A stretch of 64,000 nt of DNA, from assembly GCF_949987535.1 (NCBI RefSeq), contig NC_080067.1:43026910-43090909 (forward strand), read 5' to 3'. Numbering within the stretch: the first letter of the stretch is position 1; each line of letters starts with the position of its first letter. This DNA comes from Balaenoptera acutorostrata (taxonomy: Eukaryota; Chordata; Mammalia; Artiodactyla; Balaenopteridae). The translations under genes were made by a program, and so were the position numbers. Below are positions 35,101 to 49,838 of the stretch, in pieces. Under the pieces are notes generated by a model. It was not told where the DNA came from, did not search any database, and was given only the letters and a program-made list of their open reading frames with translations.

Positions 35101-38100
35101 GGTGTAGGGTATGGGTTAGGGTCAGGGTTAGGGTTACTTTTAGGGTTAGGTCTCGGTTTAGGTTATGGGTTTAGATTAGGGTATGGGTTATGTTTAGGGT
35201 AGGGCTTAGTGTTAGGGTATGCATAACGGTTAGGGTATTTATTAAACCTATCCCAGTTTGTAGATGCAACTTAGCACGTAAGGGAATCTTATTTGGGGTC
35301 CAGCAATGGAGAAGTGTTTAGACACTAGGATAAAATAAGGAACACACCCATTATAAAGAAATCTCATGAGGATTTTCTTTTTAACCTTTTCCATAAAAGA
35401 GTAGGGCTTAGGAAATCTATTGGAGGCAGAAGCAGTCAAGGGTAACTTAGGGTTAGGGTTAGGGTTAGGGTTAGGGTAAGGCGTAGGGTACGGGTTCGTT
35501 TACGGGTTACAGTTTGGCGTAGGGTAAGGGTTAGGGTTAGGGATAGTTTTAGGGATAGGGCTCATTATAGTGTATGGGTTAGGAATAGGGTACTTGTTAG
35601 AGTTAGAATAGGGATTAGGGTTAGGGTACGCATTAGGGTTAGGGTATTTATTAAACCTATCCCTCTCTCTAGATAACACTTAGCACGTAAAGGAATATTA
35701 CTTGGGGTCCAGCCATGGAGAAGAGTTTAGACACTAGGATAAGATAAGCAACACACCCATTATACTGAAATCACATTAGGATTCTCTTTTTAACCTGTTT
35801 CTTAAAGCACTAGTTCTTAGGAAATCTATTGGAGGCAGAAGCAGTCAAGGGAAGCTTAGGGTTACGGTTAGGGTTAGGGTACGGCTTAGCGTAGTGGTTC
35901 AGGTACCCATTAGGGTATGGCGTAGGACATGGGTTACGGATAGGGTTAGGGTTTGTTTTAGGGTTAGGGCTCGATTTAGGGTACGAATTAGGATTATGGT
36001 ATGTGTTAGGGTTAGGTTAGGAGTTAGGTTTAGGGTACGCGTTAGGGATAGGGTATTTATTAAACCTATCCCACTCTTTAGATACCACTCAGCATATAAA
36101 GGAATATTATTTGGTGTCCAGGCATAGAGAAGAGTTTAGACACTAGGATAAGATAAGAAACACACCCATTATACAGAAAGCACATTAGGTTTCTCTTTTT
36201 AACTTGTTCCTTAAAACACTAGTGCTTAGGAAATCTATTTCAGGCAGAAGCAGTCAAGGGTAGCTTAGGGTTAGGGTTTTGGTTAGGGTTAGGGTAAGGC
36301 ATAGGGTACGGGTTCGTTTACGGGTTGCAGTTCGGCGTAGGGTATGGGAGAGGGTTAGGGTTAGTTTTAGGGATAGGGCTCGTTTTAGGGTACGGGTTAG
36401 GATTAGGGTGCGTGTCAAGGTTAGGATAGGGATTAGGGTTAGGGTACGCGTTAGTGTTAGGGTATTTATTAAACCTATCCCTCTCTCTAGATACCACTTA
36501 GCACATAAAGGAATATTATTTGGGGTCCAGATATGGAGAAGAGTTTAGACACTAGGATAAGATAAGGAACACACCCATTATAAAAAATCTCATGAGGATT
36601 CTCTTTTTAACCTGTTCCTTAAAAGACTAGGGTTGAGGAAATCTATTGGAAGCAGAAGCAGTCAAGGGAAGCTTAGGATTAGGGTTAGGGTAAGGGTAAG
36701 TTTTAGGGTACGGCTTAGGGTACGGGTTCAGGTATGGGTTAGACAACAGCGTAGGGTATAGTTTAGGGTTAGGGTTAGGGTGAGTTTTAGGGTTAGGGCT
36801 CGGTTTAGGGTACGGGTTAGGATCAGGGTACGTGTTAGGGTTAGGGTAGGAGTTAGGGTTAGGGTACGCGTTAGGGTTAGTGTATTTATTAACCCAATCC
36901 CACTCTCTAGATACCACTTAGCACGTAAAGAAATATTATTTGGGGTCCAGCCATGGAGAAGAGTTTAGAGACTAAGATAAGATAGGGAACACACCCATTA
37001 TAGAGAAATCACATGAGGATTCTCTTTTTAACCTGTTCCTTGAAACACTAGTGCTTAGGAAAGCTATTGGAGGCAGAAGCAGTCAAGGGAAGCTGAGGGT
37101 TAGGGTTAGGGTTAGGGTTAGTTTTAGGGGTTAGTTTTAGGGTACAGCTTAGGCTATGTGTTCGGGTACAGGTTAGGGTATGGTGTAGGGTACGGGTTAT
37201 GGTTAGGGTTAGGGTTAGTTTTAGGGTTAGGACTCAGTTTATGTTACGGTGTGGGTTAGGGTACGCGTTAGGGTTAGGGTAGCGGTTAGGGTTAGGGTAC
37301 GTGTTAGGGTTAGGGTATTTATTAAACCTATCCCACTCTCTAGATACCACTTAGCACGTAAAGGAGTATTACTTGGGGTCCAGCCATGGAGAAGAGTTTA
37401 GACACTAGGATAACATAAGGAACACACCCATCATACAGAGGAACACACCCATTATACAGAAAGCACATTAGGTTTCCCTTTTTAACTTGTTCCTTAAAAC
37501 ACTAGTGCTTAGGAAATCTATTGCAGGCAGAAGCAGTCAAGGGTAGCTTAGGGTTAGGATTAGGGTACGGGTTCGGTTACGGGTTAGGGTATGGCGTAGG
37601 TTATGGGTTAGGATTAGAGTTAGGGTTAGTTTTAGGGTTGGTTTCATTTAGGGTACGCTTTAGGATTAGGGAACGTGTTAGGGTTAGGGTAGGGGTTAGG
37701 GTTGGGGTACGCGTTAGGGTTAAGATATTTATTAAACCTATCCCACTCTCTAGATACCACTCAGCAAGTAATGGAATAATATTCGGGGTCCAGCCATGGA
37801 GAAGAGTTTAGACACTAGGATAAAATAAGGAACACACCCATTATAAAGAAATCACATGAGGATTCTCTTTTTAACCTGTTCCTTAAAACACTAGTGCTTA
37901 GGAAATCTATTGGAGGCAGAAGCAGTCAAGGGTAGCTTAGGGTTAGGGTTAGGGTACGGGTTCGGTTACGGGTTAGGGTACGGCGTAGGTTGTGGGTTAG
38001 GGTTAGGGTTAGTTTTAGGGTTAGGGTTCGTTTAGGGTACGGGGTAGGATTAGGGAACGTGTTAGGTTTAGGGTAAGGGTTAGGGATGGGGTGTGCGTTA

Positions 38101-41100
38101 GGGTTAGGGTGTTTATTAAACCTATCCCATTCTCTAGATACCACTCAGCATGTAAAGGAATATTATTTGTGGTCCAGCCATGGAGAACGGATTAGACAGT
38201 AGGATAAGTTAAGGAACACACCCATTATAAATAAATCACATTAGGATTCTCTTTTTAACCTGTTCCTTAAAACACTAGTGCTTAGGAAATCTATTGGAGG
38301 CAGAAGCAATCAAGGGAAGCTTAGGGTTAGGATTAGGGTTAGGGCAAGTTTTAGGGTACGGCTTAGGGTAAGGGTTCAGGTATGTGTTAGGCAACGGCGT
38401 AGGGTATAGGTTAGGGTTAGGGTCAGTTTTAGGGTTAGGGTTCGGTCTAGGGTACGGGTTAGGATCAGGGTCCGTGTTAGGGTTAGGGTAGGAGTTAGGG
38501 TTAGGGTACGCGTTAGGGTTAGTGTATTTATTAAACCAATCCCACTCTCTAGATACCACTTAGCACGTAAAGGAATATTATTCGGGGTTCAGCCATGGAG
38601 AAGAGTTTAGACACTAGGATAAGATAAGGAACACACCCGTGATACAGAAATCACATTAGGATTCTCTTTTTAAACTGTTCCTTAAAGCACTAGTGGTTAG
38701 GAAATCTATTGGAGGCAGAAGCAGTCCAGGGTAGCTTAGGGTTAGTGTTCGGGTTAGGGTTAGAGTTAGGGTTCGGTTTAGGGTACGGGTTAGGATTAGG
38801 GTACGTGTTAGTGTTACGGTAGGGGTTAGCGTTAGGGTACGCATTAGGGTTAGGGTATTTATTAAACTTATCCCACTCTCTAGATACCACTTAGCATGTA
38901 AAGGAATATTATTTCTTGTCCAGCCATGGAGAAGAGTTTAGAGACTAGGATAAGATAAGGAACACACCCATTATACAGAAATCACAATAGGATTCTCTTT
39001 GTAACCTGTTCCTTAAAACACTAGTGCTTAGGAAATCTATTGGAGGCAGAAGCAGTCAAGGGTAGCTTAGGGTTAGGTTTAGGTTTATGGTTAGGGTTAG
39101 GGTACGGCTTAGCATAGGGTTTCGTGTACGGGTTAGGGTATGGCGTAGGGTATGGTTTAGGGTTAGGGTTAGCGTTACTTTTAGGGTTTGGGCTCGGTTT
39201 AGGGTACAGGTTAGGATTAGGGTACGTGTTAGTGTTACGGTAGGGGTTAGGGTTAGGGTATACCTTACGGTTAGGGTATTTATTAAACCGATCCCACTCT
39301 CCAGATACTACATAGCACGTAAAGGAATATTATTTGGGGTCCAGCCATGGAGAAGAGTTTAGAGACTAGGATAACATAAGGAACACACCCATTATAAAGA
39401 AATCACATGAGGATTCTCTTTTTAACCTCTTCCTTAAAACACTAGTGCTTAGGAAATCTATTGGAGGCAGAAGCAGTCAAGGGTAGCTTAAGGTTAGGGT
39501 TAGGGTTAGGGTACAGCTTAGCGTACAGGTTCGGGTACCCGGTAGGGTACGGCGTAGGATATGGGTTACGGATAGGGTTAGGGTTTGTTTCAGGGTTAGG
39601 GCTCGATTTAGGGTACGAATTAGGATTGGGGTACGTGTTAGGGTTAGGTTAGGAGTTAGGGTTAGGGTACGCGTTAGGGATAGGGTATTTATTAATCCTA
39701 TCCCTCTCTCTAGGTACCACTTAGCACGTAAAGAAATATTATTTGGGGTCTAGCCATGGAGAAGAGTTTAGAGACTAGGATAAGATAAGGAACACACCCA
39801 TTATAGAGAAATCACATGAGGATTCTCTTTTTAACCTGTTCCTTGAAACACTAGTGCTTAGGAAAGCTATTGGAGGCAGAAGGAGTCACGGGAAGCTGAG
39901 GGTTAGGGGTAGGGTTAGGGTTAGTTTTCGGGGTTAGTTTTAGGGTACAGCTTAGGCTACGTGTTCGGGTACAGGTTAGGGTATGGTGTAGGGTACAGGT
40001 TATGGTTAGGGTTAGGGTTAGTTTTAGGGTTAGGGCTCGGTTTAGGGTACAGGTGAGAGGGTACGCATTAGGGTTAGGGTAGCGGTTAGGGTTAGGGTAC
40101 GTTTTAGGGTTAGGCTATTTATTAAACCTATTCCACTCTCTAGATACCACTTAGCACGTAAAGGAATATTATTTGTGGTCCAGGCATGGAGAAGAGTTTA
40201 GACACTAGGATAAGATAAGGAACACAGCCATTATACAGAGGAACACACGCATTATAAAGAAATCTCATGAGGATACTCTTTTTAACCTGTTCCATAAAAG
40301 ACTAGTGCTTAGGAAATCTATTGGAGGCAGAAGCAGTCATGGGTAGCTTAGGGTCAGGTTTAGGTTAATGGTTAGGGTTAGGGTATGGCTTAGCGTACGG
40401 TTTCGGGTACGGGTTAGGGTACGGCGTAGGGTATGGTTTAGGGTTAGGGTTAGGGTTAGTTTTAGGCTTAGGTCTCGGTTTAGGGTACAGGGTATTATTA
40501 GGTTACGTGTTAGTGTTCCGGTAGGGATTAGGGTTAGGATACAAGTTACGGTTAGGGTATTTACTAAACCTATCCCACTCTCCAGATACTATATAGCACG
40601 TAAAGGAATATTATTTGAGGTCCAGCCATGGAGAAGAGATTAGAGACTATAATAAGATTAGGAACACGCCCATTTTACAGAAATCACATGAGGATTCTCT
40701 TTTTAACCTGTTCCTTAAAGCACTAGTGCTTAGGAAATCTATTGGAGGCAAAATCAGTCAAGGGAAGCTTAGGGTTAGGGTTAGGGTAAGTTTTAGGGTA
40801 CGGCTTAGGGTACGCGTTCAGATATGGGTTTGGCAACGGCATAGGTTATAGGTTAGGGTTAGGGTTAGGGTTAGTTTTAGGGTTAGGGCTATGTGTAGGG
40901 TACGGGTTAGGATCAGGGTACGTGTTAGGGTTAGGGTAGGAGTTAGGGTTAGGGTACACTTTAGGGTTAGTGTATTTATTAAACCAATCCCACTCTCTAG
41001 ATACCACTTAGCACATAAAGGAATATTCGGGGTTCGCCCATGGAGAAGAGTTTAGACACTAGAATAAGATAAGGAACACATCCATTATACAGAAATCACA

Positions 41101-44100
41101 TGAGGATTCGCTTTTAAACCTGTTCCTTAAAACACTAGAGCTTAGGAAATATATTGGAGGCAGAAGCAGTCAAGCGTAGCTTAGGGTTAGGGTTAGGGTT
41201 AGGGTACGGCTTAGCGTAGTGGTTCAGGTTCCCATTAGGGTACGGCATAGGACATGGGTTACGGATAGGGTTAGGGTTTGTTTTAGGGTTAGGTCTCGAT
41301 TTAGGGTACGAATTAGGTTTAGGGTATGTGTTAGGGTTAGGTTAGGAGTTAGGGTTAGGGTACGCGTTAGGGATAGGGTATTTATTAAACCTATCCCACT
41401 CTCTAGATACCACTCAGCATATAAAGGAATATTATTTGGTGTCCAGGCATGGAGAAGAGTTTAGACACTAGGATAAGATAAGGAACACACCCATTATACA
41501 GAGGAGCACACCCATTATACAGAAAGCACATTAGGTTTCTCTTTTTAACTTGTTCCGTAAAACACTAGTGCTTAGGATATCTATTGCAGGCAGAAGCAGT
41601 CAAGGGTAACTTAGCGTTAGGGTTAGGGTGCGGGTTCGGTAACGGGTTAGGGTACGGCGTAGGTTACGGGTTAGGGTTAGGGTTAGGGTTAGTTTTAATG
41701 TTAGGGCTCGTTTAGGGTACTGGTTAGGATTAGGGAACATGTTAGGGTTAGGGTAGGGGTTAGGGTTGGGGTACGCGTTAGGGTTAGGGTATTTATTAAA
41801 CCTATCCCACTCTCTAGATACCACTCAGCACGTAGTGGAATAATATTCGGGGTCCAGCCATGGAGAAGAGTTCAGACATTATGATAATATAAGGAACACA
41901 CACATTATACCGAAATCACATGAGGATTCACTTTGTAAACTGTTCCTTAAAACAGTAGTGATTAGGATATCTATTGGAGCCAGAAGCAGTCAAGGGTAGC
42001 TTAGCATTCGGGTTAGGCTTAGGGTTAGGGTTAGGGTTAGGGTTAGGGTATGGCTTAGGTTACGGGTTCAGTTACGGGTTAGGGTACGGTGTAGGGTATG
42101 GGTTAGGGTTAGGGTTAGGGTTAGTTTTAGGGTTAGGGCTCGGTTTAGGTCATGGGTTTGGATTAGGGTATGGGTTATGTTTAGGGTAGGGGTTAGTGTT
42201 AGGGTACGCATTACGGTTAGGGTATTTATTAAACCTATCCCAGTCTCTAGATGCAACTTAGCACGTAAGGGAATGTTATTTGGGGTCCAGCAATGGAGAA
42301 ATGTTTAGACACTAGGATAAGGTAAGGGACGCACCCATTATAAAGAAATCTCATGAGGATTCTCTTTTTAACCTGTTCCATAAAAGACTAGGGCTTAGGA
42401 AATCTACTGGAGGCAGAAGCAGTCAAGGGTAACTTACGGTTAGGGTTAGGTTAAGCCATAGGGTACGGGTTCGTTTACTGGTTACAGTGTGGCGTAGGGA
42501 AGGGGTTAAGGTTAGGGTTAGTTTTAGGGATAGGGCTCGTTATAGGTTATGGGTTAGGAATAGGGTACTTGTTAGGGTTAGGATAGGGATTAGGGTTAGG
42601 GTACGCGTTAGTGTTACGGTATTTATTAAACCTATCCCTCTCTCTAGAAAACACTTAGCATGTAAAGGAATATTACTTGGGGTCCAGCCATGGAGAAGAG
42701 TTTAGACACTAGGATAAGATAAGCAACACACCCATTATGCACAAATCACATTAGGATTCTCTTTTTAACCTGTTCCTTAAAGCACTAGTTCTTAGGAAAT
42801 CTATTGGAGGCAGAAGCAGTCAAGGGTAGCTTAGGGTTAGGTTTAGGTTTATGGTTAGGGTTTGGGTACGGCTTAGCGTACGGTTTCGTGTACGGGTTAG
42901 GGTAAGGCGTAGGGTATGGTTTAGGGTTAGGGTTAGCGTTACTTTTAGGGTTAGGGCTCGGTTTAGGGTACAGGTTAGGATTAGGGTACGTGTTAGTGTT
43001 AGGGTAGGGGTTAGGGTTAGGGTACACGTTACGGGTAGGGTATTTATTAAACCTATCCCACTCTCCAGATACTACATAGCACGTAAAGGAATATTATTTG
43101 GGGTCCAGCCATGGAGAAGAGTTTAGAGACTAGGATAACATAAGGAACACACCCATTATAAAGAAATCACATGAGGATTCTCTTTTTAACCTCTTTCTTA
43201 AAACACTAGTGCTTAGGTAATCTATTGGAGGCAGAAGAAGTCAAGGGTAGCATAGGGTTCAGGTTAGGGTTAGGGTACGGCTTATCGTAGTGGTTCAGGT
43301 ACCCGTTAGGGTACGGCGTAGGACATGGATTACGGATAGGGTTAGGGTTTATTTCAGGGTTAGGGCTCGATTTAGGGTACGAATTAGGATTAGGGTACGT
43401 GTGAGGGTTAGGTTAGGAGTTAGGGTTAGGGTACGCGTTAGGGATAGGGTATTTATTAATCCTATCCCTCTCTGTAGATACCATTTAGCACGGAAAGAAA
43501 TATTATTTGGGGTCCAGCCATGGAGAAGAGTTTAGAGACTAATATAAGATAGGGAACACACCCATTATAGAGAAATCACATGAGGATTCTCTTTTTAACC
43601 TGTTCCTTGAAACACTAGTGCTTAGGAAAGCTATTGGATGCAGAAGCAGTCAAGCTAAGCTGAGGGTTAGGGTTAGGGTTAGGGTTAGTTTTAGGGGTTA
43701 GTTTTAGGGTACAGCTTAGGCTACGTGTTCGGGTACAGGTTATGGTTAGGGTTAGGGTTAGTTTTAGGGTTAGGGCTCGGCTTAGGGTACGGGTGAGATT
43801 TAGGGTACGTGTTAGGGTTAGGGTAGCGGTTAGGGTTAGGGTACGTGTTAGGGTTAGGGTATTTATTAAACCTATCCCACTCTCTAGATACCACTTAGCA
43901 CGTAAAGGAATATTATTTGAGGTCCAGCCATGGAGAAGAGTTTAGACACTAGGATAAGATAAGGAACACACCCATTATAAAGAAATCATATGAGGATTCT
44001 CTTTTTAACCTGTTCCTTAAAACACTAGTGCTTAGGAAATCTATTGGAGGCAGAAGCAGTCAAGGGTAGCTTAGGGTTAGGGTTACTGTATGGGTTCGGT

Positions 44101-46680
44101 TACGGGTTAGGGTAAGGCGTAGGTTATGGGTTAGGGTTAGGGTTAGGGTTATTTTTAGGGTTAGGACTCGTTTAGGGTACGGGATAGGATTGGGAACGTG
44201 TTAGGTTAGGGTAGGGGTTAGGGTTGGGGTATGCATTAGGGTTAGGGGGTTTATTAAACCTACCCCATTCTCTAGATACCACTCAGCATGTAAAGGAATA
44301 TTATTTGTGGTCCAGGCATCGCGAAGAGTTTAGACACTAGGATAAGATAAGGAAAACACCCATTTTAAAGAAAGCACATTAGGTTTCTGTTTTTAACTTG
44401 TTCTTTAAAACAGTAGTGCTTAGGAAATCTATTGCAGGCAGAAGCCGTCAAGGGTAGCTTAGGGTTAGGGTTAGGGTACGGGATCGGTTACGGGTTAGTG
44501 TACGGCGTAGCTTAAGGGTTGGGTTTAGTGTTAGGGTTAGTTTTAGGGTCGGTCTCGTTTAGGGTACGGGTTAGGATTAGGGAACGTGTTAGGGTTAGGG
44601 TAGGGGTTAGGGTTGGGGTACGCCTTAGGGTGAGGGTAGTTACTAAACCTATCCCACTCTCTAGATACCCCTCAGCACGTAATGGAATAATATTCGTGGT
44701 CCAGCCAGGGAGAAGAGTTCAGAAACTATGTTAAGATATGGAATACACCCATTATACCAAAATCACATGAGGATTCACTTTGTAAACTGTTCTTTAAAAC
44801 AGTAGTGATTAGGATATCTATTGGAGGCAGAAGCAGTCAAGGGTAGCTTAGCGTTCGGGTTAGGGTTAGGGTTAGGGTTAGGGTATGGCTTAGGTTACGG
44901 GTTCAGGTACGGGTTAGGGTTAGTTTTAGTGTTAGGGCTCGGATTAGGGTATGGGTTTGGATTAGGGTATGGGTTATGTTTAGGGTAGGGGTTAGTGTTA
45001 GGGTACGCGTTACGGTTAGGGTATTTATTAAACCTATCCCACTCTCTAGATACAACTTAGCATGTAAGAGAATATTATTTGGGGTCCAGCACTGGAGAAG
45101 TGTTTAGACACTAGGATAAGGTAAGGAACACACCCATTATAAAGAAATCTCATGAGGATTCTCTTTTTAACCTGTTCCATAAAAGACTAGGTTTGAGGAA
45201 ATCTATTGGAGGCAGAAGCAGTCAAGGGTAACTTAGGGTTAGGGTTAGGGTTAGGGTAAGGCATAGGTTACGGGTTCGTTTACGGGTTACAGTTCGGCGT
45301 AGGGTATGGGTTAGGGTTAGCGTTATTTTTAGGGATAGGGCTCGTTATAGGGTACGGGTTAGGATTAGGGTACGTGTTAGGGTTAGGATAGGGATTAGGG
45401 TTAGGGTACGCGTTAGGGTTAGAGTATTTATTAAACCTATCCCTCTCTCTAGATAACACTTAGCATGTAAAGGAACATTATTTGGGGTCCAGCCATGGAG
45501 AAGAGTTTAGACACTAGGATATGATAAGCAACACACCCATTATACAGAAATCCCATTAGGATTCTCTTTATAAACTGTTCCTTAAAGCACTAGTTCTTAG
45601 GAAATCTATTGGGGGCAGAAGCAGTCAAGGGAAGCTTAGGGTTACGGTTAGGGTTAGGGCAAGTTTTAGGGTATGGCTTAGGGTAAGGGTTCAGGTATGG
45701 GTTAGGCAACAGCGTAGGGTACAGGTTAGGGTTAGGGTTAGGGTCAGTTTTACGGTTAGGGTTCGGTTTAGGGTACGGGTTAGGATCAGGGTACGTGTTA
45801 GGGTTAGGGTCGGAGTTAGGGTTAGGGTACGCGTTAGGGTTAGTGTTTTTATTAAACCAATCCCACTCTCCAGATACCACTTAGGACGTAAAGGAATATT
45901 ATTCGGGGTTCAGCCATGGAGAAGAGTTTAGACACTAGGATAAGATAAGGAACACACCCATTATACAGAAATCACATTAGGATTCGCTTTTTAACCTGTT
46001 CCTTAAAACAGTAGTGCTTAGGAAATCTATTGGAGGCAGAAGCAGTCAAGGGTAGCTTAGGGTTAGGTTTAGGTTTATGGTTAGGGTTAGGGTATGGCCT
46101 AGCGTACGGTTTCGTGTACGGGTTAGGGTACGGCGTAGGGTATGTTTTAGGGTTAGGGTTAGCGTTAATTTTAGGGTTAGGGCTCGGTTTAGGGTACAGG
46201 TTAGGATTAGGGTACGTATTAGTGTTAGGATAGGGGTTAGGGTTAGGGTACACTTTACGTTTAGGGTATTTGTTAAACCTATCCCACTCTCCAGGTACTA
46301 CAAAGCACGTAACGGAATATTATTTGGGGTCCAGCCATGGAGAAGAGTTTAGAGACTAGGATAACATAAGGAACACACCCATTATAAAGAAATCACATGA
46401 GGATTCTCTTTGTAACCTGTTCCTTAAAACACTAGTGCTTAGGAAATCTATTGGAGGCAGAAGCAGTCAAGGGTAGCTTAGGGTTAGGGTTAGGGTTAGG
46501 GTACGGCTTAGCGTAGTGGTTCAGGTACCCGTTAGGGTACGACGTAGGACATGGGTTACGGATAGGGTTAGGGTTTGTTTTAGGGTTAGGGCTCGATTTA
46601 GGTTACGAAGTAGGATTAGGGTACGTGTTAGGGTTAGGTTAGGAGTTAGGGTTAGGGTACGCATTAGGGATAGGGTATTT

Positions 46681-49600
46681 ATTAAACCTATCCCACTCTC
46701 TAGATACCACTTTGCACGTAAAGGAATATTATTTGGGGTCCAGCCATGGAGAAGAGTTTAGACACTAGGATAAGATAAGGAACACACCCATTATACAGAG
46801 GAGCACACCCATTATACAGAAAGCACATTAGGTTTCTCTTTTTACTTGTTCATTAAAACACTAGTGCTTAGGAAATCTATTGCAGGCAGAAGCAGTCAAG
46901 GGTAGCTTAGGGTTCGGGTTAGGGTGCGGCTTCGTTTACGGGTTAAGGTACGGCCTAGGTTATGGGTTAGGGTTAGGGTTAGGGTTAGTTTTAGGGTTAG
47001 GGCTCGTTTAGGGTACGGGTTAGGATTAAGGAACATGTTAGGGTTAGGGTAGGGGTTAGGGTTGGGGTACGCGTTAGGGTTAGGGTATTTATTAAACCTA
47101 TCCCACTCTCTAGATAGCACTCATCACGTAGTGGAATAATATTCGGGGTCCAGCCATGGAGAAGAGTTCAGACATTATGATAAGATAAGGAACACACACA
47201 TTATACCGAAATCACATGAGGATTCACTTTGTAAACTGTTCGTTAAAACAGTAGTGATTAGGATATCTCTTGGAGGCAGAAGCAGTCAAGGGTAGCTTAG
47301 CGTTCGGGTTAGGGTTAGGGTTAGGGTTAGGGTTAGGGTTAGGGTATGGCTTAGGTTACGGTTTCAGGTACGGGTTAGGGTACGGTGTAGGGTATGGGTT
47401 CGGGTTAGGGTTAGGGTTAGATTTAGGGTTAGGGCTCGGTTTAGGTTATGGGTTTAGATTATGATATGGGTTATGTTTAGGGTAGGGCTTAGTGTTAGGG
47501 TACGCATTACGGTTAGGTTATTTATTAAACCTATGTCAGTCTCTAGATGCAACTTAGCACGTAAGGGAATCTTATTTGGGGTCCAGCAATGGAGAAGTGT
47601 TTAGACACTAGGATTAGATAAGGAACACACCCATTATAAAGAAATCTCATGAGGATTCTCTTTTTAACCTGTTCCATAAAAGACTAGTGCTTAGGAAATC
47701 TATTGGCGGCAGAAGCAGTCAAGGGTAGCTTAGGGTTAGGTTTAGGTTTATGGTTAGGGTTAGGGTACGGCTTAGCATATGGTTTCGGGTACGGGTTAGG
47801 GTACGGCATAGGGTATGGTTTAGGGTTAGTTTTAGGCTTAGGTCTCGGTTTAGGGTACAGAGTAGTATTAGGGTACGTGTTAGTGTTCGGGTAGGGGTTA
47901 GGGTTAGGATACACGTTACGGTTAGGGTATTTATTAAACCTATCCCACTCTCCAGATACTACATAGCACGAAAAAGAATATTATTTGAGGTCCAGTCATG
48001 GAGAAGAGTTTAGACACTAGAATAAGATTAGTAACACACCCATTTTAAGAAATCACATGAGGATTCTCTTTTTAACCTGTTCCTTAAAGCACTATTGCTT
48101 AGGAAATCTATTGGAGGCAAAATCAGTCAAGGGAAGCTTAGGGTTAGGGTTAGGGTAAGTTTTAGGGTACGGCTTAGGGTACGGGTTCAGATATGGGTTA
48201 GGATAGGGTTAGGGTTAGGGTTAGGGTTAGGGTTAGGGTACGTGTTAGGGTTAGGGTATTTATTAAACCTATCCCACTCTCTAGATACCACTTAGCACGT
48301 AAAGGAATATTATTTGGGGTCCAGCCATGCAGAAGAGTTTAGACACTAGGATAAGATAAGCAACACACCCATTATACAGAAATCACATTAGGATTCTCTT
48401 TTTAACCTGTTCCTTAAAGCACTAGTTCTTAGGAAATCTGTTGGAGGCAGAAGCAGTCAAGGGAAGCTTAGGGTTCGGGCAAGTTTTAGGGTACGGCTTA
48501 GGGTAAGGGTTCAGTTATGGGTTAGGCAATGGCGTAGGGTATAGGTTAGGGTTAGGGTTAGGGTTAGTTTTAGGGTTAGGATTCGGTTTAGGGTACGGGT
48601 TAGGATCAGGGTACGTGTTAGGGTTAGGGTAGGAGTTAGGGTTAGGGTACGCGTTAGGGTTAGTGTATTTATTACACCAATCCCACTCTCTAGATACCAC
48701 TTAGCACGTAAAGGAATATTATTCGGAGTTCAGCCATGGAGAAGGGTTTAGACACTAGGATAAGATAAGGAACACACCCATTATACAGAAATCACATTAG
48801 GATTCTCTTTTTAAACTGTTTCTTAAAGCACTAGTGGTTAGGAAATCTATTTGGAGGCAGAAGCAGTCCAGGGTAGCTTAGGGTTAGTGTTAGGGTTAGG
48901 GTTAGAGTTAGGGTTCGGTTTAGGGTACGGGTTAGGATTAGGGTTCGTGTTAGGGTTAGAGTAAGGGTTAGGGTTAGGGTATGCATTAGGGTTAGGGTAT
49001 TTATTAAACTTGTCCCACTCTCTAGATACCACTTAGCATGTAAAGGAATATTATTTCTGGTCCAGCCATGGAGAAGAGTTTAGAGACTAGGATAAGATAG
49101 GGAACACACCCATTATACAGAAATCACATTAGGATTCTCTTTTTAAACTGTTCCTTAAAACACTAGTGCTTAGGAAATCTATTGGAGGCAGAAGCAGTCA
49201 AGGGTAGCTTAATGTTCGGGTTAGGGTTAGGGTTAGGGTTAGGGTTAGGGTATGGCTTAGGTTACGGTTTCAGGTACGGGTTAGGGTACGGTGTAGGGTA
49301 TGGGTTCGGGTTAGGGTTAGGGTTAGATTTAGGGTTAGGGCTCGGTTTAGGTTATGGGTTTAGATTAGGGTATGGGTTATGTTTAGGGTAGGGCTTAGTT
49401 TTAGGGTACGCATTACGGTTAGGTTATTTATTAAACCTATCCCAGTCTCTAGATGCAACTTAGCACGTAAGGGAATCTTATTTGGGGTCCAGCAATGGAG
49501 AAGTGTTTATGCACTAGGATAAGATAAGGAACACACCCATTATAAAGAAATCACATGAGGATTCTCTTTGTAACCTGTTCCTTAAAACACTAGTGCTTAG

Positions 49601-49838
49601 GAAATCTATTGGAGGCAGAAGCAGTCAAGGGTAGCTTAGAGTTAGGGTTAGGGTTAGGGTACGGCTTAGCGTAGTGGTTCAGGTACCCGTTAGGGTACGA
49701 CGTAGGACATGGGTTACGGATAGGGTTAGGGTTTGTTTTAGGGTTAGGGCTCGATTTAGGTTACGAAGTAGGATTAGGGTACGTGTTAGGGTTAGGTTAG
49801 GAGTTAGGGTTAGGGTACGCATTAGGGATAGGGTATTT
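46681..49838 (+). repeat. Eight-monomer higher-order block, 3158 bp
   Basis: Monomer anchors at 46681, 47091, 47524, 47933, 48262, 48671, 49003 and 49430 are followed by a return of the same starting monomer type at 49839. The segments at 46516-46761 and 49674-49919 translate to identical 81-residue strings and share private changes such as GTACGACGTAGGAC. That marks the period and shows recent exchange. Confidence 0.75.
47309..47344 (+). repeat. Perfect TTAGGG run, six copies
   Basis: Six uninterrupted TTAGGG units lie inside a monomer of the telomere-like satellite. Runs of four or more GGG tracts with 3-base loops can form G-quadruplexes. Confidence 0.9.
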
